From: Talpa occidentalis
Taxonomy: Eukaryota > Chordata > Mammalia > Eulipotyphla > Talpidae
Direction of reading: 5' to 3'
NCBI RefSeq assembly: GCF_014898055.3
Contig: NW_023601433.1
Location: 42,837,876-42,901,875, forward strand
Length of the DNA: 64,000 bases
The notes under the pieces: model-generated
Database searches by the model: none
Seen by the model: the letters and a program-made list of their open reading frames with translations, nothing else
What the model was told of the DNA's origin: nothing
Translations under genes and position numbers: made by a program
Part shown: piece by piece, positions 46,693 through 56,592 of the stretch
How the letters are laid out: each line of letters starts with the position of its first letter
Position numbering within the stretch: the first letter of the stretch is position 1

Positions 46693-47082
46693 TGAAAGGG
46701 CAGGAAGGACACAGAGCAGGTTTTCAGATCCAGCAGACAGGGTTAAGGAGGAGTCAGAGTCCTCAGTGGTTTTTGCAGGTCTTTTATTGGGATTTACCTG
46801 GTACATAGTAGGCAAGGGTGCTGGGGGGCCGGGAGGCTGGCAGGCCTCCCAGTCCCCAGCAAGTCTTCACTCTATCTGGGCTCTCTGGCCTTCTCTGTTT
46901 CTCTCTCAGCTTCTGCTGCTGCTGGCATCCCTGTGACGCCGCCCTTAAAAGTCCAGTCTCTCAGCCCAGGTGTACCTACTTCAGGTGCCCACCAGCAGGC
47001 ATGCATTCAGGACCACAGGGTTCCCTCATCTATCCTAATGGCGGGAGGGCAGAAAAGCCTGATACCTTTTACCTACCCTACA
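46693..47082 (-). mobile_element. Solo LTR, family A, TSD CATAT
   Basis: This 390-bp minus-strand LTR has exact CATAT flanks (46,688-46,692 and 47,083-47,087). Landmarks in reverse are CTTTTATTGGGATTTACCTG (polyadenylation region), GACGCCGCCCTTAAAA, CAGGCATGCATTCAGGACC, and TACCCTACA. The right end on the minus strand (left on plus) is slightly decayed (TGAAAGGG). The 95-residue frame starting at 46,818 is chance within the LTR. Confidence 0.93.
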
Positions 47083-47413
47083 CATATGTAAAACAATTTA
47101 TTTAAAGTATTAATTGACAGAGAAGAAGACATCTAAATCATCTCTCAACAGATCAAGTAGTAAAACACAAATGTAGAAAAAGAGGTTGAATAACTTTCAC
47201 TTGTCTTCATGGGAAGAGCAGGTAGGCTGAACCAGTTCACTTTCCAGCCTAGGTTCCAGGGTCCAGCAAGTAATCATACACACAGTTCAGATACGTGGTC
47301 ATGGGTCCTCAGCCTGCCTCTCAGATTTATTGGCCCAGTGGGTACATGAGAACGGTGATCCCGGTAGGCACTGCTGTCAAGTGGCTTCCTCATTGGGCCC
47401 TTTCCAGAGTCCG

Positions 47414-47833
47414 TGTAGGGTAAATGAAGATTGCTCAGGTTTTTGAGCTATTGGCCTCTGCAGCTATCACCTGCGGCTTTAAATGCAGGAGATGCTTGGA
47501 AGCATGGGGTTGAGGCAAACATGCCTGATGGTGGACACCTGATTATGGTGTGGCTATGGGTAAGTGCACAACTGAACCTGGATGTTGCGCATATAAGGGC
47601 AGCCTCATAGGGGACAGAGTGTGGTGGAGGGGTCATGAGAGAATCAGGGAGAGTCCAAAGAGTAAAGATTCATGCCCTCCCACCCCCCTGCCTGCCCTGC
47701 ACCTGGTTGCCTCACTAGAAATAGTGTAAAAACATCACTAAAAGCCTGAAAAAGCCACTGAGGGCTCCAGGACTCTCCTTATCTGTCTTCCCAGATCCAT
47801 AGAGAACTTGCCCTGTGCCTTGCTGGCGCTACA
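47414..47833 (+). mobile_element. Solo LTR, diverged family A
   Basis: It begins TGTAGGGTAAATGAAG and ends CTGGCGCTACA (420 bp). Shared blocks are ACATGCCTGATGGTGGACACC, ATATAAGGGCAGC, CCTGCACCTGG, AAAAGCCTGAAAAAGCCACTG and GAGGGCTCCAGGACTCTCC. The flanking 5-mers GTCCG and GTCTA agree at three of five bases, with changes that suit CpG decay. The AATAAA signal is lost. It is likely the oldest family-A copy. Confidence 0.75.
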
Positions 47834-47871
47834 GTCTATCATCATTGTCTCCTCTCTTCCCCAAGCAATTT

Positions 47872-48166
47872 TGTAGGGCAAGTGAAAAATTATCAAGCTT
47901 TTTTGCCCTCCTGCCATTAGCATTAATAATGGATCCCTGGGGTCCTGAATGCTTGCCTAATGGCGGGCACCTGGAGTAGGGTGTGGGCATGCATAGGTGG
48001 GTGCACCTGAGCCAAGAGACTGGGCATATAAGACCAGGGTGGCAGGGAACAGCATGAGGTGGAGTCTGGCAAAGTACAATGGAGAATATCATGAGAACAA
48101 CTAAAACAACAAAGAGGCTGCTTGAACCGATGTTGAATCTACCAGGTTTGGGATGGTTGCATTACA
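47872..48166 (+). mobile_element. Short or chimeric LTR, TSD AATTT
   Basis: This 295-bp LTR starts like family A (TGTAGGGCAAGTGAAAAATT, GCCCTCCTGCCATTAG, GAATGCTTGCCTAATGGCGG) but ends like family B (TTGAATCTACCAGGTTTGGG then ATGGTTGCATTACA). AATTT flanks both ends exactly (47,867-47,871 and 48,167-48,171), so the joined form is a single inserted unit. The polyadenylation segment present in both families is missing, by deletion before or after insertion. Confidence 0.8.
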
Positions 48167-49561
48167 AATTTCCAGTCATTTACTTGGGAACTGAAATCTT
48201 TCAATATTAGGCAGAAAGCTAGGAAGATAAAGAGTCGCAAAGGTAGCATTCAGGCTTTCTCAAAAAGCACAGCCCACTCCCAGAGTGGCAGAAGGCCAGT
48301 TTTCTATTAGTGCAGCCCATTGGCCACTGATCTAGAGGGCAAAGAGGGATTAGGAGACAAAGTCAACCATCTTTCTACCTTTTCTGGAAGTTGCTTCACT
48401 TGTCTCAGGAAATGAGAGGGGTGTGGATTTTTTCCTCTTCTTTTTTAAATTTAATTCTATTTCTCTCATTAAAGGAAAGGCCCCCTTCTTTCTCCTGATT
48501 TTGCTATGTGTTGAGATGAAGAAAACTACTAAAACCTTCTAGATAATCTCATCCGCTGGTAAAGCTAAGGAGGGAGGGAGCAGTAGAAAGACAAGAAGAG
48601 AGGCTAAGGGTCTTTCTTCTTGTTTCCATCAAACAGGCTTGATTGCCCCTTACCAGGCTTCAGCAGCAACTGCTGTGTCTGCAGCTATCGGTAACAGGCC
48701 TAGCAGTCTGCAAAGGAGGATTATACTGAGGGGGAAAAAAAAAAATCTATATTTCCTTTCAAGATAAGGAATTCAAGGTGGAGTAAGAAGGGGAGAACAG
48801 AAAGGAAGAGAACATATAAGGGTAATAAATGTAGGATGGTGTCATTCTTACAGACAATATTTCAAGGACATTGTACAAACTGTAGGGAATTGGGGGCGGG
48901 AGGGGGCATCACTTTCCACCCAGTAAGAAATCTTTCTCTGGGGCTCTGGTTTATAGCAACATGGTATGTTATACAAGGGCCTGGCTCACTACCAGACTCC
49001 TTTAGGAATCGGCTTTCTGGGATCCTTTAATTAAAGTACCAAGACACAATATTAAGATGAAAGACTTAGCAGATATGTGGACTGCGCCCAGCACTGCTGG
49101 TGGTCTGCCTAGAATTGGGGAAGGCATAGGAGGGTCCTGTCCCAGCATGCATGGGGGTCTGGTTCTAACACCTTCTTTGGAATTGGGGGCCAGTGTCTGG
49201 TGAGCTGGCAAACCTGAGTGGGAGCTCTGGGCTGAACTTATGAAGACTGAACCCCCTGCCTTTTAAATGTATCTGTATGAAGAAGTTTGTGCAAATACCC
49301 TTGGCTTCCGGCACCACACAGGACTCGCAGGGATCAGTCCTGCAGCGCACCTGGTGAGGCACATGCATTGTAATCTCAGCCCACCTGTTCTCAGCCTCCA
49401 TGCGGACGGGCTCTCCTAGACCCTGTGCTGCCCCCCAGTTTATACTCTGTGCACTTTCTGGGCACCAGTTTCCATACTTAGAACTTCTGTAACCTGGATC
49501 CTACCCACTCTCCAAGAACCAAAGGCCTTGAGATATCTTTTTAAAGAAAAATATATATGTA
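48167..49561. other. Unique non-coding DNA between LTRs
   Basis: No gene is recognised. An A run lies at 48,736-48,745. The frames near 49,000-49,400 on the minus strand have no domain. Confidence 0.45.
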
Positions 49562-49566
49562 CTTAT

Positions 49567-50002
49567 TGTAGGATAAGGTAAAAAAGTATCAGGCTTTTCT
49601 GCCCTCCCGCCGTTAGGATTGATGATGGATCCCTGTGGTCCTGAATGCATGCCTGGAATAGGGTGTGGGCATAGATAGATGGGATTCACCTGGGCTGAGA
49701 CTGGGCTTATAAAGGTGGTGTCACAGGGATGCCAGGAGAGAGAGAACGGAAGACCAGAGAGAATAGCAGAAGAGAGAGAACGAGGCCACAAGAGAACACC
49801 AGAGAGTCCAGAAAGAGTGAGGACTCCCCAGGGGCTGGGAGGCCTGCCAGCCTCCCACGCCACACTCCCCGGCACCCCTGCCTGCCGTGTACCCGGTAAA
49901 TCCCAATAAAAGCGTGCAAAAGCCACCGAGGGCTCCAGGACTCTCTCCCTTACCTGTCTGCTCGATCATAGAGATCCTGCACTGAGCCACCCCACCACTA
50001 CA
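49567..50002 (+). mobile_element. Solo LTR, family A
   Basis: This 436-bp LTR begins TGTAGGATAAGG and ends CACCACTACA. The CCAATAAAAG signal lies near 49,904. It has purine-rich AGAGAGAGAACG repeats in the middle. The 5-mers CTTAT and CTTTT are a probable duplication with one change. The close match with 13,225-13,647 (both with GTAAATCCCAATAAAAG and GAGGGCTCCAGGACTCTC) suggests one subfamily. The 141-residue minus-strand frame here is chance. Confidence 0.9.
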
Positions 50003-50482
50003 CTTTTATATTCTTGTATCATGTACTTGGATCCCCAAGCACAAATGCGAACCTGCCTCCTTTCAAAGGCTGCCTGGAGGTAGAAAACCCACCATACCTG
50101 GTTTCATGGACCACCCCGTGCATCTGGGTGTTGATCTCATAAGCCCAGGCTCCCTGGGTCTATGGATACCAATGAGTCACTTTAAAGGTAATGAGAGATT
50201 TCACAGGCCTGACCCCACTGCACACGACATGTACAGTTCAGTCGCCTTTACCACCAAGAATTTCTGTGGGCCCAGAGGAGGATCACACAGGTGCTCACTA
50301 ACAGCCCCAGTGTTGCTCTGCAGGCTTTTCCATGCCACCCCTAGCTCCATCCCACTCCACTGATGCCCATAATTTGTCCACTGCCCCAAGAACCTCCAGA
50401 TCCTACTGACTGCAGAGACCCCTCTGGAAGGGGAGGTAAGAGTGCTCTCTTCCAACCTGTGTGACTAGCACCTGCCCTAAGC
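50003..50482. other. Unique spacer between LTRs
   Basis: No gene or repeat that I can name lies between the two LTRs. The two 84-85-residue frames overlap on opposite strands and show nothing familiar. Confidence 0.45.
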
Positions 50483-50487
50483 AGAAT

Positions 50488-50924
50488 TGTGGGGTAAATG
50501 AACCATCAGGCTATTTTCCACCCTCTTACCACTAGCTTGGATGCCCTGAGATGAGAGGTGTGGGCACAGGGCACACGTGCTTTTGATGATGGACACCTGG
50601 GCCCAGGGTGCACGGGCATGCACATGTGTAAGTGCTCATACCTGGGCCCAGAGGAGAAGGCTGAAGGCAGTGGCAGCAGCACGGGGAGGAACACTCTGAG
50701 CGAGACTATGAGACCACTACCAGATGAGATGGCCAGAGAGAAGAGAGAGGAGAGCCAGAGATTGGGGGCGAGAGGGGGAGCTCAGGTAGCTGTCTCCTTG
50801 CCAGCTGATGTCCCTTCTTCAGCATTAATGGGCTGTAAACATCCATGGAGGCCTCCAAGATTCCTTTACCCATCTGTCTGAGAAGTGACAATGAACCTAC
50901 CTTGCCTGGGATGGTTGCTCAACA
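50488..50924 (+). mobile_element. Solo LTR, family B, TSD AGAAT
   Basis: This 437-bp LTR begins TGTGGGGTAAATGAACC and ends GGATGGTTGCTCAACA, with exact AGAAT on both sides (50,483-50,487 and 50,925-50,929). Blocks such as GATGATGGACACCTGGGCCC and CTTCAGCATTAATGGGCTG (near the processing site) are shared with 18,590-18,929. The start resembles that of the diverged family-A copy at 47,414, so A and B are related lineages. Confidence 0.9.
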
Positions 50925-50929
50925 AGAAT

Positions 50930-51635
50930 GCTCCTGCCTCCCTCTCTTCGGGCCCTACCCTGATTAGGCTCCTGCAGCCCTGTCTGCAGACTCTCTGGCC
51001 TGGGGACCCAACATGAACTTACAATGTTAGGCTAAACACTTTCTGAGACAAATACTACTAAGGCCTCCCGGTTTCAGTTTCTCCCCTCCTCACTTGGGTC
51101 TTCATTCTCTTTCAGACCAAACCTCACACAAAATGCTGCTGTCTAAATTTGCTACACAAGTTCGCTGGTCAAGTTTGGATCCTAGTTCATGTCCAGATTA
51201 GGGCCCAGATGACATGCCTGCCTTCCAGCTAGTCAAAAGACATCTTGAAGAGGAAAGACAGAAACAAGCAGATACTGTTAAATATGGGGGTAGAAATATT
51301 CTCTTGTAGTGTCCTCTTTCCTTATTTTGGGGCAGCTTCTTCTACGGGGACAAGCATCCAGGGCCTATCACTGGGCAATCTCTTCAGTTCTGGAAGTAGG
51401 TCCAAGTCACTGAAGCCAGAATACTGGATTGATTGTATAAAAGTGATCAGCAAAGAGGACTCCATTCTGTTCTTCCAGGAAGCTATAGAGTTAGATCAGA
51501 TCTTATTAAATTTATCAGCCAGATGATATGGATACTGAGGTCTTTGGATGAGATGCGTAATGAAAATTCAATAAATATGAGTTCTTTAAGTTATATGATT
51601 GATCAATGTCCCTGGGAAGAAGAGAGGACCCTTTC
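50930..51635. other. Unique non-coding DNA
   Basis: No gene or clear repeat is recognised. A 93-residue frame at 51,245-51,526 shows no domain. Confidence 0.45.
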
Positions 51636-51639
51636 CAGA

Positions 51640-51830
51640 TTTGATCCTGGGTTTCCTGGAAAGAGCATGTGCTTTGGACTTGACTCCTGGCCCTCCTTTT
51701 ACTCTCTGAGTAATCCTGGACAACTCGCTTCACTTCTCTGAATTTCTATTTTCTCACCTAGGAACTGAAAACTTTGCTGGATTATTGTAAGAATTGGGGA
51801 AGAATTAATAGGCACTCATGGAATCATTAC
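51640..51830 (-). repeat. MIR SINE
   Basis: On the plus strand the reverse MIR text is visible: AGAGCATGTGCTTTGGACTT, AATCCTGGACAACTCGCTTC, TCTGAATTTCTATTTTCTCA and TATTGTAAGAATTGGGGAAG. This order fits a minus-strand MIR from its 3' to 5' part. It is diverged and inactive. Confidence 0.75.
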
Positions 51831-51984
51831 TTAGTCCAGTAATATTTTTGGAGAGGAACTGCATGCGCCATATGCTCATCAGCATCTCCACATCTGTCTT
51901 TGAAACATGAGTCAGCCTCTGTGTGTGTGTCTCTCTCTCATGCACATATTTGTGCAGATGTACACATGCACATGAACACACGTG

Positions 51985-52215
51985 TGGGTAAGACTATGAA
52001 CTCTGGACACAGGTTGCCGGGGTCTGAGTCCTAGTACCATGCCCCCTCTCTTGTGACCTTGCTCACTTAATACATGAGTATCCCTTTCCTTCATCTGTTA
52101 AATGTTGTCATTGATAGGAGGATTACAGGAAATAATATATTTAAACTATTAGAACCATGCCTAGCACATAAAAGAGCACACACAGATTAACTACTACTAC
52201 CATTATTATTTTTAC
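51985..52215 (-). repeat. MIR SINE, second copy
   Basis: Reverse MIR landmarks are ACTATGAACTCTGGACACAG, CTTGTGACCTTGCTCACTTA, CCTTCATCTGTTAAATGTTG, and ATGCCTAGCACATAAAAGAG, with a tail near ACCATTATTATT. It lies about 150 bp after the previous MIR in the same orientation but is an independent copy. A CA-rich stretch with CATGCACATATTTG lies between them. Confidence 0.8.
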
Positions 52216-53526
52216 AATCTATTATTCATTAATCCCCTGGTTTGTGGGGGGGAGCTGGAAGGTACTCTAATGGTGAGGAACCAGAATTTCAATTCTCATT
52301 TTCACTATTAAGCTCTGTTCTGTAATCTTGTATGCTCCTCTTTCTTCTATTTACACGTCTGTTTTCCATCTAGAATAGCTGGTACAAGTGGTCTATTGGG
52401 CACCTATAACCTAATTGCTCTCATGCTCACACAAGGGTCACCTCTTCTAGCTACTAAGTAAATCATATCCTAGAGAGATTATTACTCAAGTAGTCTAAAA
52501 ATAGTTTCTTTGCCTCAGGTGGCCCCAAGGAAGAAAAGAACCCCTCTATTCTGGGGATTTGTCTATCAATAAAGTCAGCACAGCAAGGGGATCACTGCCT
52601 GGAGGATAAACAGTCACCTTGGCTCACCCCAACCATCTTGGCAAAGTCCCCATATGAAGAGAGCTGGGTCTGCTGGACCAAAGAAGACCAGCTGTCACCT
52701 CTAGCAAAGGTGGAGCCCTCTGACTGACCTCCTGTCCACCCAGTCTGTCAGCAATCCATTAGCAATCTCATAAGTCACTCTGGACCTGTCACATCTCCAC
52801 TTAACAGGGCTCTTGGGAGGACACATGGACCAAGAGTGATGACTCTCTGGCCAAATGGAAGGATGGGCCATTGCAATGGCAGCTGGGAGGCATGGACTCT
52901 GAGTAACAAGTGGTGTGCGGGTGAGCCATGCCGCAGGCAAGAGGGAAGGCTCTGGGACAGAGGAAGAAAGGAAAAGGCTGGTGGGCTAGGCCTCCTGTCA
53001 CCTTCATCCCTTCCTCAGGAAAACAGACAAAGAAGACAGGAAGAGAAAAAAAGTTTCCCTTGACTTCACTAAAGCAAATGCTTTTCAGAAAAAAAAAAGA
53101 ATCAATGAGCCTAGTGAAAGAGGATAAACTATCTGATGTCCATTCAGTAAGGTGGATGGGAAATGGAAAAATGAACCAATGGAACTGATTAATATTTATG
53201 AAGAGTTCAAGTAGGCAGAATGAAAAGGCTTGTTTATCAGACAAGAAGGGGAAAGGGTTTCATGCCAGAGAATGGATTTTGTTTGGGTAAAGTTTCTGTT
53301 TTGATCACTAGGTAATCTTATGAAGCAGGAATTTACAACAGAGAAATAAAAACTGTATCAAGAAATTATTACATTTATAAGCTAAAGTGCCATTGATGCC
53401 TATTTTTGTGGATCATTCCAATGTAAAAAAGCTTGGATTCTGTACAGCCAATTGGGGTGGAAAAGAAGCTATGAAGAGCAAGCAAGTTTCATACCAAAAG
53501 AATCCAAGTTGTTAAAGTTCAATTTG
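52216..53526. other. Unique non-coding DNA
   Basis: No gene is supported. The minus-strand 147-residue frame at 52,801-53,244 contains Phe-rich text from an AT-rich tract and has no domain. The A run at 53,089-53,098 is short. Confidence 0.45.
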
Positions 53527-53535
53527 GAAATGTAG

Positions 53536-53805
53536 GGGCCTCCCTGGTGGTGCAGTGGGTTGAGCGCAGTGCTGTGAGGCTGTCCATGGCCTCTGCAGCA
53601 AGGGTTTGATTCCCAGCCAGCCAGGGAGCTACCCACATGGCACAGCAGACCTCTCCTGTCTTGCCCGCTGCTCCCCTCAGCAGTGTATTTCTTCAGTCTG
53701 CCTATTCTGTTCCCCTCTCTGTCTCTGGTGAATCCTCTCACCTTCCTGCACCTCTGGCCTATACCCCTGCTCTTGTATAAATAAATACATCTTTTTAAAA
53801 AAAAA
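53536..53805 (+). mobile_element. tRNA-derived SINE, 9-bp TSD
   Basis: Head GGGCCTCCCTGGTGGTGCAG at 53,536, tail ATAAATAAATACATC with A run before 53,805. GAAATGTAG flanks both ends (53,527-53,535 and 53,806-53,814). It belongs to the subfamily with CACCTCTGGCCTATACCCCT near the tail, as in the reverse copies at 19.1, 30.8 and 41.9 kb. The tRNA-like A and B boxes (GGTTTGATTCCC at about 53,604) are close to consensus. Confidence 0.93.
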
Positions 53806-53814
53806 GAAATGTAG

Positions 53815-54670
53815 AATGTGACTGATTTTATTGCTTTTGATGAAGGAAATTTACAGTCAGGAGAGAAATACAGACAGAAGCAATTTCTGACTATAGAGAT
53901 TCTAAGACAGAAACTCTCCTTATACCAGGCCAAGAGGTGATGGCTGTGGGACATTCCTGTAAGCTTAATGGAGAGGTGGAGATGAAAATCACATAGTTAC
54001 GGGAATAACAGGGAAGAAGGGTTTGCATGCAGTTAGGCTGGGTAATAATGAAAGAAAAGAAGTGGACAGAGGCGGATATCTGAAGATCCAAATAAGTAAC
54101 AGAAACTTAGACCACAAAAGATGCTGAATATAGTGCACCAATATTCAGAAGTTACAGAAAGATAGCTTAGAAGCCAAAACTCAGTTACCAGTATCAGGCC
54201 AAGAAACAACAGAACTCTTAACAAACATAAATGACTGAGCATGTGACTAATACCACTTTTCTTAAGTAGTTTGGCCTGCAAAGAAAAGACTGATAACAAC
54301 CCCTATCAAGGGTTTTCAGTCCATTTCAGTGAACCCTGCAAGTCGGGGACACAGAGATGATTATTGACCATTGTTATCTTTCAAGGAGTAGAAGCAAATT
54401 GACGTTACAATTCGTTAGCACCACCCAACACAGATTACAAAATACTGGGAGGAATTCTCCGGAGGACATTAAGCAATGTTTGCAAATGTGTGCAGGTAAG
54501 TGTTGACTATCTGATCACTGGACCAGGAAATGGTTCTCAGCAGATCGTGGCTTGATTGCTTCTTCAAAGTTGAAAACATGAATATTATTGTAGCCAGCTA
54601 AGAGCAGAGAGACGTGGCAGGTGACACTAATAGATATTGCAACTCTAACGAGAGGAAATGGAAATCAGTC
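53815..54670. other. Unclassified DNA
   Basis: No gene is recognised. Composition is A-rich on the plus strand and could be a decayed LINE, but no landmark is firm. Confidence 0.4.
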
Positions 54671-54674
54671 TCGC

Positions 54675-54880
54675 AGCAAATACTTATTGAACATCAGAGA
54701 GCGGTAGGCACTGTGAGAAATACGTCCACAGCTGATAAAACTTTTAAAAACACGACTTAATTTGCACATTTCCGCGAGGTGGATATTGTTAATCATCTTC
54801 ATTAATAAGAAAAAACGAGATTCAGGGAGGTTAATTGAAGTGGAGATCTCCTGATTTCTAGTTTTCAGGCTTCCTGTGTA
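54675..54880 (+). repeat. MIR SINE
   Basis: Landmarks: CAGCAAATACTTATTGAACA at the 5' part (as in TTTATTGAGCGCTTACT), ACTTAATTTGCACATTTCCG, AGGTGGATATTGTTAATCAT, AAACGAGATTCAGGGAGGTT and CTTCCTGTGTACTTTC. It is nearly complete but diverged. Confidence 0.8.
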
Positions 54881-54964
54881 CTTTCATGGTTTAAATTCTA
54901 TCTCTATCAACTTCTTAGCTGAGTTTCTTGAGGGAGATAATTGTTCTTGCATTCTCAATGGTTA

Positions 54965-55458
54965 CTTTTTTTTATAATAAATTTTATTTTTATATTCCCC
55001 ATACAATTGCAACCCCCTTATTTTGACCCCAATCCCTCCCCTCCCGCCCCCTACCCCCCATAGAGTGTCTCTGGTTCATAGTGTTTTGTTGATTTTGATT
55101 TTCACTTTCTTATAGTTATTCATTTTCCTGGTCCCTTATTTAAGTTTTCTAGATTCCTGCTATGAGTGAGACCATCCGGTATTTTTCTTTTTCTTTCTGG
55201 CTTATTTCGCTGAGCATGATCCCTTCCAGCACCATCCATGTTGCTGCAAATTGCATGTGTTTATCTTTTTTGAATGCTGAGTAATATTCCATGGTGTATA
55301 TGTACCACATCTTCTTGATCCAGTCATCAATTTTTGGGCATTTGGGTTGTTTCCAAAGCTTAGCTATTGTAAATAGTGCTGCTATAAACATAGGGGTGCA
55401 GGTGTTCTTTGGAATTGATGTTTCTGTGTCCTTTGGTCCAGCAATTCCACTCCTAGGT
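54965..55458 (-). mobile_element. Young 5'-truncated L1, 14-bp perfect TSD
   Basis: The exact duplication ATTCTCAATGGTTA (54,951-54,964 and 55,459-55,472) sets the limits. The minus-strand frame keeps about the last 100 residues of ORF2p without a stop: CTPMFIAALFTIAKLWKQPK, MEYYSAFKKD, FAATWMVLEGIMLSEISQKE and SLIAGI before the stop at 55,149. The remaining 180 bp are 3' UTR with a G-rich part (seen as CCCTCCCGCCCCCTACCCCC on plus) and a short tail. Full conservation of the frame and the duplication show recent insertion. Confidence 0.95.
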
Positions 55459-55596
55459 ATTCTCAATGGTTAAAACGGAAATGCTGATACAGACCACAGA
55501 AGGCTGTTGTACGTATGAGAGAACATATATAAAAAGTCCAGACATGGTACCTGGCACATAACAGGTCCTCACAATTATTGGCGTCTCTTTTTCTTT

Positions 55597-55888
55597 TTTT
55601 TTTTTAAAGACACCTTTAAAAAAAAAAAAAAAGAATTATTTATTTATTTATACAAGCACTGGGTACAGTCAGAAGCGCGGGAGGGTGAGAGAATTCACCA
55701 GAGCCAGAGCAGAGAGCAGAACAGGCAGACTGACGAAATACACTGCTGAGGGGAGCAGCGGGCGCAGCAGGAGAGGTCTGCACGCCATGTGGGACCCTCG
55801 CCGGCGGCCGGGGATTGAACCGGTGCTGCAGAGGCTGCGGGCAGCTTTGCAACCCAGCGCTCAACCACTGTGCCACCAGGGGAGGCCC
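55597..55888 (-). mobile_element. tRNA-derived SINE
   Basis: Same subfamily as 12.4 kb (AAGCACTGGGTACAGTCAGA, GGGACCCTCGCCGGCGGCCG). T-rich then A-rich tail region on the left is longer than in relatives. CTTTTTCTTT lies on both sides (near 55,587 and 55,894) and is probably the duplication, but low complexity makes the ends uncertain. The 179-residue minus-strand frame across it is chance. Confidence 0.88.
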
Positions 55889-55904
55889 TCTTTCTTTTTC
55901 TTTA

Positions 55905-56335
55905 TTGAAGTACAGTGATAGAGGAATCCAAATGTCCAGCAGGACCAGCACAGAGCAATACCCCAATGTGGTGTAAGATGACCTGCTGACCTGCTCTGGG
56001 GTCAGGCAGGTGAGATCTCTTGGGTAGGAGGAAGTGTGTGAGGCCCCGGAGGCATAGGAATGTGGCCAAATCTCTGAAGAAGGAACAGGATTTGAGCGGG
56101 TGGAGAGATGGGCAAGGGTTGAACAGGCAGGGGAAACCAAGGCTTCTGGACAGTACAAGACGGGGCATGTGGAACTCACCCAGCTGACTAACCAATTGAC
56201 TAAGCAGTGGGTTAATGGTGAGAAGGTGTGGAAGAGAGGTTAGAGCAGCCGAGGCTCTGTGTGGGACCTTCCATGTCAAGGGTTTCAACTTGACCCTGCT
56301 AGTGAAGGTGTGTCAGCACGCATCTCCTCTATTAA
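55905..56335. other. Old LINE-like DNA
   Basis: TGAAGAAGGAACAGGATTTG, GTGTGGAAGAGAGGTTAGAG and similar text resemble old LINE 3' regions, but I cannot assign the family. Frames of 74-128 residues here are chance. Confidence 0.35.
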
Positions 56336-56350
56336 GAGTAATCCGGTATC

Positions 56351-56577
56351 TATAATAAAGCAAAAATAAAAACCAATAGACAATTAAAACCAGAGACATT
56401 CTGCAGAGGGGGAGAAGGGAGTAGGATCAAAACAGGGGTGGGAGAAGCACAAGGGACCATGTGATAGTTCATGGGTGAATGGGTGGTGGGAATTTCACGG
56501 GGACTATCACTGAGGTGAAAATGCACACATTGTACAAAAATGAAAAATGATGTAAAAAAATACATAAAACAAAAAAA
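56351..56577 (+). mobile_element. L1 3' UTR-only insertion, 15-bp perfect TSD
   Basis: The perfect duplication GAGTAATCCGGTATC (56,336-56,350 and 56,578-56,592) delimits a 227-bp insertion. It consists only of L1 3' UTR: CCAGAGACATTCTGCAGAGG, a G-rich GGGAGTAGG part, TGGGTGAATGGGTGGTGGGA, ATGCACACATTGTAC, ATGAAAAATGATG and A-rich end. It contains no ORF2. It matches the fragments at 13.2 kb and 32.2 kb, so it marks a young L1 lineage with this UTR. Confidence 0.9.
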
Positions 56578-56592
56578 GAGTAATCCGGTATC

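Noticed and set aside
47448..48092. Minus-strand frames in the second LTR cluster
   Set aside because: They fall inside LTRs and are antisense to them.
13207..50929. The two LTR clusters as copies of one segmental duplication
   Set aside because: Each LTR has its own 5-bp target duplication, the order and orientation differ, and the spacer DNA does not match.
53469..53954. 161-residue minus-strand frame
   Set aside because: It is the reverse strand of the SINE at 53,536-53,805 plus flanks.
55640..56179. 179-residue minus-strand frame
   Set aside because: It begins in old repeat DNA and continues through the SINE; no protein family is suggested.
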